The notes under the pieces were generated by a model that was not told the DNA's origin, did no database searches, and saw nothing but the letters and a program-made list of their open reading frames with translations. A DNA stretch of 64,000 bases from Stentor coeruleus. Taxonomy: Eukaryota > Ciliophora > Heterotrichea > Heterotrichida > Stentoridae. Each line of letters opens with the position of its first letter. Within the stretch, counting starts at the first letter, position 1. The stretch is taken from contig MPUH01000224.1 in NCBI GenBank assembly GCA_001970955.1, positions 1-64,000 of the forward strand. Reading direction: 5' to 3'. Positions 29,013-40,011 of this stretch are shown piece by piece. The position numbers were made by a program, and so were the translations under genes.

Positions 29013-30620
29013 ATGAGTAGTATTAGGGATTTTAAACTAGATCATCATCTAGCTCCACAAACTTCTCGTTCAACTTCTTTACTAACAACTTTACCCTCAT
29101 TAAGCAAAATTCGCAACCCCACAGCTCGCACTTGGCAATCAAGCACAGCTAAAACCATAAATTTTTCAAGAAGCGAGCTGATAGATAAAGTTAGGAGTCG
29201 CAATCAACAACCTCTAGAAATTACACCTTTTTTAGTTTCTCAAATACTGAAAAAGTACTTTATTCCCATGTTTGAAGCGCAAAGGCAAAAACATATGAAC
29301 CTAAAATCTTCCTACTCTCGTCCATATAAATCTAGCAAGAGCCTCTGTGAATCTTTACAAGAAGAACTAGATAAGTGTAGCCAAACCTTAGAGAAGTTAA
29401 ATAATCAGCTGAAATCAAATCAAGAAGATAAATATAATAAACAAAAAGAAATTGAAACTTTCAAAGAAAGGTTATTGAATCATAAAACATCATTTAGATG
29501 TGCATCAATAAACTGTGAAAGAAGAGCACTAGTTAGATCTTTGACTAGTGAAAAAGAATACACTTTACCTTTTGAAAAGGCAAATGCAAAAAAAGAAAAA
29601 TCATCAAATAAACTGCAAATTGAAAAAATACGAAACTCTGAACTTAAAGATAAGGCTAATGAACTGAAACATTGGAACTCGCTTTTTAATATGCAGAGTG
29701 ATATCATGGGAGAGAGATTAAAAGGACTGTATTTTGCTTGCACTGGTCTCTCGCAAAATTCATTAGAGCGTTTTTTTAGAGAAAAATTTGATAAATGTGG
29801 TGCTGCTTTTTACTTCTTGATTGGCAGAGAAAAAGACCTATCTCATTCTTTAACAAAAGTTACAATTATGATGCATAAAGAACTAAAAATGAGCCAACAA
29901 CTGATTTATATTAGAAAAGAATTAGATGAAGAGGTAAAAAGAGCGAAGATAACTATTAAGTATAAAATAGAAACTCAAATTAACGACATAGGCAAAGCGT
30001 CTGAAGATAAAGAAAAATTTCAAAAGAAAACTAATGAGTATGAAAAAAAAACTAATGACCTTCAAGAAGAGTTTGAAAAAACAAGATTAAGAGTTAAAGA
30101 AATTAAAGCGAAAAATAAAGTCTATGATGAACTTGATGAAAAGGTCTGCAGATACTGCAAGAAAGTATTCATAGAAAAAGAAAATTATAATTGGTCTTGC
30201 AAGGTTCATTTGTCTGAATGGAGCAATAACACATATTATTGGTGTTGTGGAGCAACAAAAAAAGATTCACCTGGCTGTCAAACTTCAAAGCATGTTTCTG
30301 ATGAAATTGATGAAGATGTTCCAGAAGAAAAAGGTCAGAAACCTATTATTAATTCCAAGTTAAAATGCACTTGCTGTAAACAGTTGGGTCATGAAGCTAA
30401 AGATTGCTTAAAAGATCCAAACCCTAAATCGACTTCAAAATTTTACATAAAGAAAAAGAAAACCCAAAAAGCAAAGGCAAGCTATTCCATTTTGCCACGA
30501 TTCAAACACTTAAATTACAAAGATTTGCAAGATATAAACGAATTTATTGATATTGAATCTGCTAGAAAAGAAGCTGTTATTGAAATAGATTCAATTAGTA
30601 GTTATGATTCAGATAGATAA
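29013..30620 (+). CDS. coiled-coil protein with C-terminal zinc-binding modules
   Basis: A 535-residue protein. The N-terminus (1-90) is Ser/Thr-rich and basic. Residues about 105-370 are mostly coiled coil. Two Cys/His modules follow. The first is VCRYCKKVF... WSCKVHLSEW... YYWCCGATKKDSPGCQTSKH, at about 376-430. Its CxxC / CxxH / WCCG / GC...KH pattern is a small zinc site seen in scattered protist and animal proteins. The second is a CCHC zinc knuckle CTCCKQLGHEAKDC, about 453-466, with Cys-x2-Cys-x4-His-x4-Cys spacing. Zinc knuckles often bind RNA or proteins. I do not recognise a named family; function is unknown. Ends in TAA. Confidence 0.7.
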   Translation: MSSIRDFKLDHHLAPQTSRSTSLLTTLPSLSKIRNPTARTWQSSTAKTINFSRSELIDKVRSRNQQPLEITPFLVSQILKKYFIPMFEAQRQKHMNLKSSYSRPYKSSKSLCESLQEELDKCSQTLEKLNNQLKSNQEDKYNKQKEIETFKERLLNHKTSFRCASINCERRALVRSLTSEKEYTLPFEKANAKKEKSSNKLQIEKIRNSELKDKANELKHWNSLFNMQSDIMGERLKGLYFACTGLSQNSLERFFREKFDKCGAAFYFLIGREKDLSHSLTKVTIMMHKELKMSQQLIYIRKELDEEVKRAKITIKYKIETQINDIGKASEDKEKFQKKTNEYEKKTNDLQEEFEKTRLRVKEIKAKNKVYDELDEKVCRYCKKVFIEKENYNWSCKVHLSEWSNNTYYWCCGATKKDSPGCQTSKHVSDEIDEDVPEEKGQKPIINSKLKCTCCKQLGHEAKDCLKDPNPKSTSKFYIKKKKTQKAKASYSILPRFKHLNYKDLQDINEFIDIESARKEAVIEIDSISSYDSDR

Positions 30621-31114
30621 CTGCATTTAGATAATATAGTTATTCATATGTTATTATAAACTTAAAACACTATCAAATCTTGTTGATATTTGCATTTAGG
30701 TGGTATTTATTTTTTATTATTTGTTTAGGAGTAAATCTTAACTGGCACTTTTTGTTTGCCCAAACCTATAATTTCACGATTTTGTATTAAAATCATGTAT
30801 ATTTAACCATTTGAATGAAGTAAAAATTCATTAAAAACTGATACTTTATTGATAATGTTGGCATTTGGATACCTATTCGTATTTTTTCTAGCCACCCTAT
30901 GAGTTTGATAAAGATAATAAAAGCCTTAAAGTAAAATTTCAATATAAATTAAACCATAAACTTGCATAGGTATCAACAAAGCTATAGCACTAATATTTAA
31001 ATCTCTAATTTTGCGATAGAAAATAATTTATATTTTATAACTGCCTTAGTCCATCAACTCCCAAAGTACTATTTTTCTTATATAAATCACTTTATTTCAA
31101 TGGTTTAAATATTA
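30621..31114. other. intergenic region, nothing recognised
   Basis: About 490 AT-rich bases between two plus-strand genes. No reading frame, repeat or RNA gene stood out. Confidence 0.4.
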
Positions 31115-31756
31115 ATGTCTGCCATAACCCTTCACTACTTCGATGGATACGGGCGTGCTGAATCAATTCGAATGATGTTTCACCATCACGGAACACATTT
31201 TACAGATCATCGTATACAATCTAGTGAGTGGCCACCATTGCAATCAAGTGGGCTATGCGAATTTTCTGAACTTCCAGTACTTGAATGCGATGGACTGAGA
31301 ATGTCTCAAACTAGAAGCATTAGCAGATATGTTGCTCAGAAACTTGGTTATGGTACTTCAAATCATTACGATGAGTATCTTGTAGAGTCTATTTGCGATC
31401 TAAGAAGTGAGATCCTTCAATATTTCTTAAAACTCCTACTCAAGAAGGATTTGGTGACTTATGATAAAGAAATTAATTCTTCTATGGTTGAGTGGCTTCA
31501 ACTCATTGAGGCTAGGCTTGTCAAGAACAATGGAGGCAATGGATGGTTTGTTGGAAATAAAATTACAAGGGCCGACTTTGAAATTTTTGAATCTATTTAT
31601 GACTTTATGATTAGAGACGATTTCGGCAATAAGTACTCTCATTTAATTGCCACACACGCACCTAAACTAAACTCCTTTATGAGTAGATTTAGAGAATCAT
31701 CTCATAGTTTCAGTAATTATATGAATAACAGGCCAAAATCATCCTTCCAAGCATAA
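31115..31756 (+). CDS. glutathione S-transferase (sigma/alpha/mu-like)
   Basis: A 213-residue cytosolic GST. The N-terminal thioredoxin-like domain shows LHYFDGYGRAESIRMMF with the catalytic Tyr8. It also shows SELPVLECDGLRMSQTRSISRYVAQKLG, where the cis-Pro (LPVL) and Gln-Thr/Ser-x-x-I-x-RY motif bind glutathione. The C-terminal helical domain includes WFVGNKITRADFEIFE, matching the GST N-capping box (GxxxTxAD). It conjugates glutathione to electrophiles; substrate is unknown. The Ser of the usual QSxAI motif is Thr here, a mild change. No signal peptide. Ends in TAA. Confidence 0.88.
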   Translation: MSAITLHYFDGYGRAESIRMMFHHHGTHFTDHRIQSSEWPPLQSSGLCEFSELPVLECDGLRMSQTRSISRYVAQKLGYGTSNHYDEYLVESICDLRSEILQYFLKLLLKKDLVTYDKEINSSMVEWLQLIEARLVKNNGGNGWFVGNKITRADFEIFESIYDFMIRDDFGNKYSHLIATHAPKLNSFMSRFRESSHSFSNYMNNRPKSSFQA

Positions 31757-33918
31757 AAATATTAGGATAACAATTAGCTTTATCATAAATGACTCGAACT
31801 GTTTTCATAGCTTATTTTGAAAGCATTGATATTTATAATTTGAAGACTGAAGATTTTATTCCAAGGACAATGAAGTTTTAGAAAGCTTATTGCTAGTAAG
31901 TTAAAAGTTTAATAAAATTATATTAAATTTTAACTTTATGAATAAGTGTAAATGAGCAAATATTGATTTAACAAATCTAACAGATTATTTAATTCATAGT
32001 AAAAAAACTAAAGCCTTAGTTGCATCTAGTTTGATACATTATGCATGCACAATAATACTTTGAAAGATATTATAAATCTTGTTGTAGCTGATAATGATTT
32101 TTATTTATTTCTTTAAATTCAATCAAAAATATATTAGTAAATTTTCATGGAAGATATAAGGATTTAGATAAATTATTTTTATAATAATCACGCTAGCATG
32201 TTAAATCATTGTATTTGGCCAAAAGCCAATAAACAACTAAAAAAATTAAATCAAAGCTTAACATACTTTAGAAACAAAAACATACTAGGCAAACTTTAGC
32301 AAACTTAAAGTATTAACACCCCAATGTAACTAAAGCTTGAAGATTCTCACGTTGATATTGAATTTGAAACTAGAAAGTATGTGAACAAAGAAATAAAAAA
32401 TGTCAATCAAGTTATTTTTGGAGAAGTAAAATGCACGCCAATTTTAAGTTTATTATTATCTGCCACATCTGATTTTAAAGAATAGTTAATGCATGCATCA
32501 TTGGAGATCATTCATATTTCAAAAGTTAACTGGGGACACTCTCTAGTCCTGATGCTATATAAATTCCTCTTAATATTAAATTCTTTTATATGAATTATGC
32601 AATCAATTGGTACTACAATATTTTATCTTGAATTTATTGATATTTTAACTTCGAACATGATTAGTTAGTTAGTTAGAAAATATATCTTTCACAGTCGTGA
32701 ACTCTGTATTAATTAATTTTCAAATGCTTTCTCCTATTTTCAATGTTTTCTACGAAGTTTTTTATGATGCTCTTCGAACATGATTAATATCTGCATTAAG
32801 TTATTATTCACCAAGTGGAAACCTGTCAATAATAGTTCTTTATGACTTTTAGTGTATTTTTGATGCACTCCATATTCCTCAGTTTAAATTGAAATTTTCT
32901 TACCTTTAAATCTCACAAAATGCTATTACTCTCAATTTTCGGGTAAAATCTAATCTTTAATCAAGTAGTTAAAATCTGTTTCTAAGTTAATCAGGCTGAC
33001 TAAGAGATTGCTTTCATGCATTTAAATTTAAATCATAATATGTATTAGCAAGTGAATTTGATAAAAAGTTAATATGATGAAGCAGATAAATTTTTTTGAT
33101 AGTAATGCTGTTTTAAAAAGCAAAGATCCTAGGTTATGAAATGATCATATCTAACGTAAGTTTAAGTATATCTAACTATAAAAATAGTTCAAGTAAATTT
33201 TAATGGCTGATATTATATCATATCTACAAGTAATGACAAAAAATATTATATAAAAATTTATTATTAAAAACTAATCCGCTGTATATTTAAGCAGGCACTA
33301 AGTTTTTTACCATTACAAATTTCTTAATTTTTTTAGCTTTTTCATCACCTATTTTAATAAAATTAGCTCCTAATTTATAGGCAGTTAAAATTCCATTAAT
33401 GAATATATTTAACAGCTTAATTTTCATTAAATTGGAAATCAATAAATTTACTAAAGATTAGTCTTTATTCTGATAAAATTTAACATAAAACTAGCAGGAA
33501 CTTGCAATTGCTTGAAATATTAAACCTTAAAAACTAAATATTATCAAAAATAGGTTATAAATATGGGTCTATGCTTCTGTGATTTAACTAAATGATAGCA
33601 ATTACCTTGATTAATTATATATAAAGTTTAAACTAGATTCTTAAATGATTTTTATGCAATTATTGATTTAAGATAAAGGATAAATTAGTATCAGTTAGGA
33701 ATTATCGCTTGACTATTGTCCAGCCCTTGCTAAATAAAGGATAAATAATATAAAGATATTGAAGAGAAAGAGAACAGCAGAAAGAAAATGAAAACCTAAA
33801 AAACATCTTAAAGTCGTTTTTTTAATATAAATTAACTAAAGCATTTTGATTAAATCTGAATTATTTACATAAATTTGGTTTATTAGAAGAAGTCATCGCA
33901 ATTTAAAGGCTGATATAA
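31757..33918. other. 2.2-kb intergenic region with possible coding relics
   Basis: The largest gene-free stretch in the window. Around 32365-32560 on the plus strand there is a protein-like passage with stops (KEIKNVNQVIFGEVKCTPIL, LSATSDFKE) that matches nothing I know. An 18-bp direct repeat (CTTCGAACATGATTA core) occurs near 32659 and 32773, and a TTAG microrepeat near 32665. I see no intact gene or RNA. Confidence 0.4.
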
Positions 33919-35325
33919 ATGGGAACGTGCATGAGTAAGCCACGCCAAAAGCCTATAAAGATTTATGTGAAAGATAAAATTGTAGATAAAGCAGCCTCAG
34001 AAATATCAATTCACTCAGTCTACAAGCTTGGAAAAAACATAGGAGTTGGTACTTTTGGCGTAGTAAAAGTAGGACATAACCTCAGCAACCCCAAAGAAAA
34101 AGTTGCTGTAAAAGTAATCTTTAAAAACAAATTAAACACATCTGCAAAGCGACTCAAGTATGAAATCGATATTCTCCTAACTCTCGATCATCCAAACATC
34201 ATAAAATGCTTTGAAACCTTCGAAGATGAAAATCATATATACATTGTTATGGAATTCTGCTCTGGCGGTGAACTCATAGAGATTTTTCCACAAGAAGGAG
34301 CTTTAGCTGAAAGTGATGCTTTAGATTATATCCGTAGAATCCTCATGGCTGTGAATCATGTTCACCGTATAGGAATAGTGCACAGAGATTTGAAACCTGA
34401 AAATTTTTTGTTTAGCACAACAAAAAATACTCACGAACTTAAATTGGTTGACTTCGGACTTTCAAATAAGTTTAGCGACAAATTTGAGAAGCTACATTCA
34501 ACCGTTGGGACTCCTTTTTACATTGCTCCAGAAGTGCTTAAAAGCAACTACGACTCGAAATGTGATTTGTGGAGTGTCGGGATAATTTTGTATATAATGT
34601 TGTCAGGAGATCTTCCGTTTTATGCCGAAAACGTGAATGCTGTGTTTAAGAAAATCGAAAGTGGGGTATTTTCTATGAGAGGAACAATTTGGGATGATAT
34701 TAGTGAGGAATCTAAACACTTGGTATCAAGACTAATATGTTTAAACACTCATGATAGGCTCAGTGCTCAAGAAGCTCTTATGCATCCAGCAATACACAAA
34801 ATTCCAGTAACTCCGATCAACACTTTTGACCTAGTGGGTAGACTTAAGAACTATTCAGAACTCAATTACTTGAAAAAATGCATTTTTGCCGTCTTTGTTA
34901 AATATCTTAATTTTGACAAAATTGTTGATCAACGAAGAGCCTTCACTACATTCGACCGTGGGCTTTCAGGAGTTATTGGGGCTATTGAGATTTGCGATAT
35001 ATATGAAGAAATTGGAGCTGAAGTATTACAACAGCAAGTTGGGGCTTTGATGTCTAAGGTAGGGCTAAGGCATAAAGGAAAGCTTTGCTTTAGTGAGTTT
35101 GTTAGTGTATTGACAAAAAATAGTGATTATATTACGGAGGAAATTATAAAACTTACGTTTGAGTTCTTTGATCGGGATAGGAAAGGGTATTTTAATACGA
35201 AAAATTATATTGAAGCTATTGATTTGCTAGGAGGCAAAATGACGATTGAAGATGCGGAAGAGCAGCTTAAAGCTATTTCGTCAATGGCAGTTGTGGCATA
35301 TGAAGATTTTAAAAAGTTGCTTTAA
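33919..35325 (+). CDS. calcium-dependent protein kinase (CDPK) with weak EF-hands
   Basis: A 468-residue kinase. The N-terminus MGTCMSKP has Gly2 for myristoylation and Cys4 for palmitoylation, so membrane association is likely. Kinase domain about 36-295: GVGTFGVVKVG, Lys65, HRDLKPEN with His155-Arg-Asp157, DFG 178-180, TVGTPFYIAPEVL (195-207). All catalytic residues are kept. A CDPK-type junction (LKNYSELNYLKKCIF) and a calmodulin-like tail follow. The EF loops are poor: 346-357 has Gly at position 3, the loop near 380-391 lacks acidic ligands, and the last (DRDRKGYFNTKN, 418-429) has Asn instead of Glu at position 12. Calcium control may therefore be weak or altered. Ends in TAA. Confidence 0.88.
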   Translation: MGTCMSKPRQKPIKIYVKDKIVDKAASEISIHSVYKLGKNIGVGTFGVVKVGHNLSNPKEKVAVKVIFKNKLNTSAKRLKYEIDILLTLDHPNIIKCFETFEDENHIYIVMEFCSGGELIEIFPQEGALAESDALDYIRRILMAVNHVHRIGIVHRDLKPENFLFSTTKNTHELKLVDFGLSNKFSDKFEKLHSTVGTPFYIAPEVLKSNYDSKCDLWSVGIILYIMLSGDLPFYAENVNAVFKKIESGVFSMRGTIWDDISEESKHLVSRLICLNTHDRLSAQEALMHPAIHKIPVTPINTFDLVGRLKNYSELNYLKKCIFAVFVKYLNFDKIVDQRRAFTTFDRGLSGVIGAIEICDIYEEIGAEVLQQQVGALMSKVGLRHKGKLCFSEFVSVLTKNSDYITEEIIKLTFEFFDRDRKGYFNTKNYIEAIDLLGGKMTIEDAEEQLKAISSMAVVAYEDFKKLL

Positions 35326-36940
35326 GTTTTTATTGTTAAAAGTGATTATAATTAAACAGATAACTTAGTTTTAAAGGATTTTTAATTTTTGTATTAAAGA
35401 TTGAGTCGATGCTTTCAATATATTATATTAATATATGCTTGATAATTTATTTAGATTATTAGCCAAATTTATCATCTTTGAGTTCTTTGGCCATATTGAA
35501 AGTTTTGCAAGAGATTAAAAACTGTAGTCAGGATCTATACACCTATTTATCCCTGCACTTGGATTGAAAGCCTTAAATACAGAAATGATTTTTTAGATAA
35601 ATAAATATTGTAACTATAAAAAGTCTGATTCAAATGACACAAACCTACATCTGCAATTTTTTTTCTTTTATTAAGCCTGGGCTCAGATACTTCAAAGCAC
35701 AGTTCTAATTCATAATAATTAATCTTCAGTTATTATAGCCTTATCCATTTTTCGCAACTTAATGCGGCTCTGGCGTACAACTTTGCTGAAGTAAATCTTG
35801 GTGTTTTACTAGATAAACAGGTGGAATTTTTTATTAGTAATTATTTGTAAATAAAATTTCTGTGCCAGGAAACTCAATAGCATTTTCCTTTTAAAAACTT
35901 TGACTTTATAACAAAAAAATTTGATTTTTTTGTTCAGTTTTTTTAGTAAATACTCACCTCATCAAAGTATTTTATCCTTATTAGCATTTGCATTTCCTTT
36001 TCATATATATATCAAAAGATGCAGTTTTTACCCTTTACTATAAAAATTTTGCTTTAAGTTTGTTTTCTATTATAATATTTACTTTAGTTTTATATGTTCC
36101 TACCATTGGAGCATCATATCAATCAACTTTATTAATCTATAAGGGTGACAATAGTTCATTTTGGAGCTGTTAAGAATTCCATATTTGAAAGTTTATTAGG
36201 TGATAAGAATATGGCTCTAGACCTAGTGAGATAATTTTACCAAAGTTTTCTTGAACTTTTGATAAATATCTATGCTAGCTTATGGATTGATTTTGTAAGA
36301 TTTCTGTTGTGCACCCTGAATTTCAGATAATAAAACTTTTTCTTTGAATTTATTTTTACTGAAGTTAAAGTCTTAGTCCTGTTGTTTGGAATTAGTGGTT
36401 TAAGAGGTGGCAAATATCTCTTAGGGTTCTGAAGCAAAATTGATTATTTTTGTGATGCCATTCGCTCTATAGAGTTTGCAAGTTATGGCATTAGGATTTA
36501 AAGATTAGTTTGATAATGCACTATTTATTAAAGAGTTGCTATAAAAATTATGTTTGATTATTTTATTAAATAATTATAAGAAAAGTGGTTTATTATACAC
36601 TATGATAGTTTATTACAATTTATAATAAGAAGTATAGCATTTGACACATTTTAGTGATTAGATTTATAATTAAAGATAAAATTATAAATTTAACAGATTA
36701 TAAAATTGTTTAAGTTTTTATAGGCATATATATATTTAGATGGAAGCATAATTAATTTTGCATATGGTTTTCTCTTTTACTTGTTTAAATTAATAAAAAA
36801 TTAAGTATTTATTTTAAAATATAAACTTTTAAAACTCTTACTAAGCTTAATATGCACAAATTTTATAGCATATATATCTTAATAACAAATATTAACATCT
36901 TAATTCATGATATTATAAAAGCCTCAATTAACCTTCTTAT
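35326..36940. other. 1.6-kb intergenic region, nothing recognised
   Basis: AT-rich sequence between the convergent CDPK and CK1-like genes. One 61-codon frame (35988-36173, plus) is hydrophobic and low-complexity and is probably chance. No RNA gene or repeat was recognised. Confidence 0.45.
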
Positions 36941-38539
36941 TTAAAATAAGATGCAAGAACCTTTTCTGTTTTGATTATCATACTTTATTCCTAGATGATC
37001 ATCTTTCTTTTCAATTTGCTTTACTTCCTCATGAAAATTTTCTTTAAGAGTTGGCTGTTCATTCAAAAGCACTGATTTCTGTCTTTTACCATCCCCATTT
37101 AGTTTTTTTCTACTCATTTCCTTTTTCTTTTCTTTAATTTCATATTCTTCCAGTCTCTGTGGGCTAATATCTCCCATGCTCTTTCTTTTATTATGATGCT
37201 TTACTTCAGTTACTTTCTTCGTTTCAAATTCTTCTAATTTTTGTGTATTAATATCAACCATACTCTTTCTCTTACTATGATGCTTTACTTCAGTTACTTT
37301 ACTAGCTTCTAATTTTTCCATTTTCTGTGGATTAATATCTCCAATACTCTTCCTCTTGCTATGATGCTTTCCTTCAGTCACTTGCTTAGTTTCAACAAAT
37401 GCAACACTTTTCCTTTTATCCTGGCTTTTAACCAGTTTTGGTTTTTTTAATTCAGTTGCCACAATCTCTTCAGTTTTTTCTGTGCATTCAATGCCTGTTT
37501 GCAACCAAGAAGCATGAGATTCATTTCCTGTTACTATTACTTTTTGGGCTTTTTTTGTAGGTTTTTCATCAATTTCAGAGTTATACATTGTGGCAGGTCG
37601 GAATGGGATTTCTTTGCTTGTAGTGTAGTAAAAAGAATTACGTTTCTTAAATTTGTCTGGAAGTCCTTTATTTTGACCTAGATTCATAGCAAAAAGTACA
37701 CAGGATGAGAAATTTATGTTTCCAGAAATTCTTTTGAGTAATGATTGCATTGAAGAATAGTCAGGTTCTTCTTCAAATTTCAAAGCTCGGACTAAATTGT
37801 ATAATTGAGTATATTCTGATTGAAAACCATGGAAGAGTTCATCAGAATTTGTGCTGCATTTCATAGCGAAAACCTTAGCTTCGTCATTTTTTGTGGCTTT
37901 TTTTGACCATGGTAATGATCCCCGTAAAAAGTAAGCCAAAACATAACACCAAGACTCTAAATCATCTCTTCTACTTAATTGAACTCCTGATTGTGCATTC
38001 ATTGAGCAAAACTTAAGATTTTTAATAGCGGATTTTTTTGGTTTAAATTTTATGTGATTAGAATTGCTTCCCATAAACTTCTGGCAACTACTAAGGTCAC
38101 TCAGACATATTGAATTTTTGCTCAGCCTAAAACACTTCGGGTTTATGTTTTTGTGGATGATTCCATTAAGATGAAGACTAGATATGCTATGCAAAGTTTT
38201 TTGACCTATCAAAGCTACTTCAACTGGAGAAAAGTGCTTATCCATAATCCGAAACCTCTTTTGGAGATCATGTCCAAGAATGTCTGTAACGTAATAAATT
38301 TTGCCCTGGTCTTCACCAACAGCTATAAGCTTTTGAAATCCCGGATGCCCATCAAAATTTTTGAGCAGTGAAACTTCGTTTGTAAGGCCTTGACTACCTT
38401 TAGATTTTTTTTCTAATTTAAGGACTACTTCTTGATCTGAATCTACACCTTTAGCTATATAAGTCGCTTCGTATTCATTGTGCTCTAATTCTTTAACCAA
38501 TTCAAAACGCTTGTCGATCACTATTTTCGCTGATGACAT
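36941..38539 (-). CDS. casein-kinase-1-family pseudokinase with C-terminal 28-residue repeats
   Basis: A 532-residue protein. Residues 10-290 follow the CK1 fold: RFELVKELEHNEYEATYIAK, VVLKLE with Lys41, the CK1-specific SRRDDLESWCYVLAYFLRGSLPW (about 190-212) and PDYSSMQSLLKRI. Catalytic residues are lost. CK1 HRDIKPDNF is HKNINPKCF (129-137; Asp131 to Asn), the DFG is DLS (148-150), and the glycine loop has no glycines. So phosphotransfer is not expected; a scaffold or substrate-binding role is inferred. The tail is basic, with three 28-residue repeats of the type VTEVKHHSKRKSMGDINPQ. Each repeat carries a KRKS site that could be phosphorylated by another kinase. Ends in TAA. Confidence 0.85.
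   Translation of the reverse strand: MSSAKIVIDKRFELVKELEHNEYEATYIAKGVDSDQEVVLKLEKKSKGSQGLTNEVSLLKNFDGHPGFQKLIAVGEDQGKIYYVTDILGHDLQKRFRIMDKHFSPVEVALIGQKTLHSISSLHLNGIIHKNINPKCFRLSKNSICLSDLSSCQKFMGSNSNHIKFKPKKSAIKNLKFCSMNAQSGVQLSRRDDLESWCYVLAYFLRGSLPWSKKATKNDEAKVFAMKCSTNSDELFHGFQSEYTQLYNLVRALKFEEEPDYSSMQSLLKRISGNINFSSCVLFAMNLGQNKGLPDKFKKRNSFYYTTSKEIPFRPATMYNSEIDEKPTKKAQKVIVTGNESHASWLQTGIECTEKTEEIVATELKKPKLVKSQDKRKSVAFVETKQVTEGKHHSKRKSIGDINPQKMEKLEASKVTEVKHHSKRKSMVDINTQKLEEFETKKVTEVKHHNKRKSMGDISPQRLEEYEIKEKKKEMSRKKLNGDGKRQKSVLLNEQPTLKENFHEEVKQIEKKDDHLGIKYDNQNRKGSCILF
37132..37383 (-). repeat. three tandem 84-bp coding repeats
   Basis: The CAGTTAC/CAGTCAC marker recurs at 37207, 37291 and 37375, an exact 84-bp period (28 codons). 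Each unit encodes VTEVKHHSKRKSxxDIxPQKLEEFE with a few changes. The copies have diverged at many sites but kept exact length. Confidence 0.85.
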
Positions 38540-38857
38540 TTATATTAGCCTAAAAACTCATCCAACAAAATTTAAGAAATTTTTGATTAAGGGATTTCTT
38601 ATAAAAAAAACAAAGTTCTTTCCAAAAACTTTTATCCCACAACATAAGTTCTACACTACTTCTTTTAACATAAAAATATCATCGGTTTACAAAATTAATA
38701 TTATATTCCAAGTAAAATGTCAAGCTTATTTTGGAAGGAAAAATGGAATGTCAAAAATTACATTTATGATATAAAACCCTAGAAACTCTTTACTTTATTA
38801 GTAAAAATTAACATGAGACGATAATCTTACCTTTAAATAAATCTTATCATCTACTAC
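38540..38857. other. intergenic region, nothing recognised
   Basis: About 320 AT-rich bases between the start of the CK1-like gene and the stop of the EF-hand gene, both minus strand. It holds the promoter of the CK1-like gene; no other feature is visible. Confidence 0.4.
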
Positions 38858-39298
38858 TCAGTTTTTTAATAAAAGAGTATCAAGAAAATTTTTAATCACT
38901 ATAGTCCCGTCTTGGTTAAAATCATTAAGTAAATTCTCTGCTTCAAAAAGACTTAAAGGTTCCTCACCACTCATGAGCATTTCTTTAAGATCACTTGTTT
39001 TAACAATTCCAGTATCGTCTTTATCAAGTTTTTTAAGTAAAGCTTTTACTTCATCTTCATCAATCTTACATTTTTCCTTACATACTTTGAAAAGCTTTAC
39101 AAATTCTTCAAAGTCTATATATGTTTTGTCTAATAAATTAGATGAGCTTATTAACTCCTTTACATCACCTTCACTTGGATTGAGATTAAGCATTCTTAGG
39201 CATTTTCCAATTTCACCTACTTTTAATCCTATGTCTTTAGCTAATAATGCGTATACATCTTGACAATCTTCTATCGCATCTGAAGGCAACTCTTCCAT
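38858..39298 (-). CDS. calmodulin-like EF-hand protein
   Basis: A 146-residue protein of calmodulin size and layout with four EF-hand positions. The third loop, DKDDTGIVKTSD, is a credible calcium site (Asp1, Asp3, Thr5, Gly6, Asp12). The fourth, DFNQDGTIVIKN, keeps Asp1, Asn3, Asp5 and Gly6 but has Asn at position 12. Loops one and two are degenerate. Such partly dead calmodulins are often light chains of myosins or cilia proteins, but no partner can be named. It ends in TGA exactly where a calmodulin should end, supporting TGA as stop. The adjacent broken gene ends 17 bp upstream. Confidence 0.8.
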   Translation of the reverse strand: MEELPSDAIEDCQDVYALLAKDIGLKVGEIGKCLRMLNLNPSEGDVKELISSSNLLDKTYIDFEEFVKLFKVCKEKCKIDEDEVKALLKKLDKDDTGIVKTSDLKEMLMSGEEPLSLFEAENLLNDFNQDGTIVIKNFLDTLLLKN

Positions 39299-40003
39299 TT
39301 ATAAACTATCAATAATTACAAAGACCCTTTGTTAACTTTAATATCTAATTCTCTATGAATTTGCGTAAGGGCAACATTAACATCTTCAATATTAGCTTTC
39401 ATGTCAAGTAACGTGCAAACATCTTTTATAGCTACTTTTAATAATAAATCCTTTTCTAATTTTTTCATTTTATTTTCTAAGTAAACAACTTTTTCATCTA
39501 ACGCTTCAGGAACAACAACAGCCTCTTGACTTTTTTCTAAAGCATCGCCACAAATATTATTTTCAGCCAAAATTTTGTTAGAAAAAGAAAGCTCAAAATT
39601 ATAATTCTTTGAAAAAATAGAGCCTCTCGTCTGAGTTTTTGAATTTTCATCCGCGATGGGTTTTGCCAAATAACTTGGACGTTTAAAAGTTTCTCCAGTA
39701 GCTAAATTTTGAATCCTCGAATGCAATTTCTCGTTTACTTCATGAAGGATAGACTTAATTTCGCTTTTATCCGGCTTGCTTTTCATGTTTTTCTCTAATA
39801 TCTGAACTTGTTTATCTATCTTAACCTTCCAATCTCCAAAATCCTGTTGGGAACATGATCTTGTTGGTGACCTCGCTTTTTGTTCATATAAATTTTTCTT
39901 TGCAAAAGTTTCTTTCAAATCATTCCCTAAGCATATAACATTTGTCTCTAGTTTTTCTATTTTTTCTAATAAAATCTTGTTATTCTTCCACATTATACTA
40001 TTA

Positions 40004-40011
40004 GAATCCTT
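40004..40011. repeat. target-site duplication, left copy
   Basis: GAATCCTT directly abutting the left inverted repeat. The identical right copy is at 41071-41078. Removing the element plus one copy restores the host coiled-coil frame. Confidence 0.85.
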
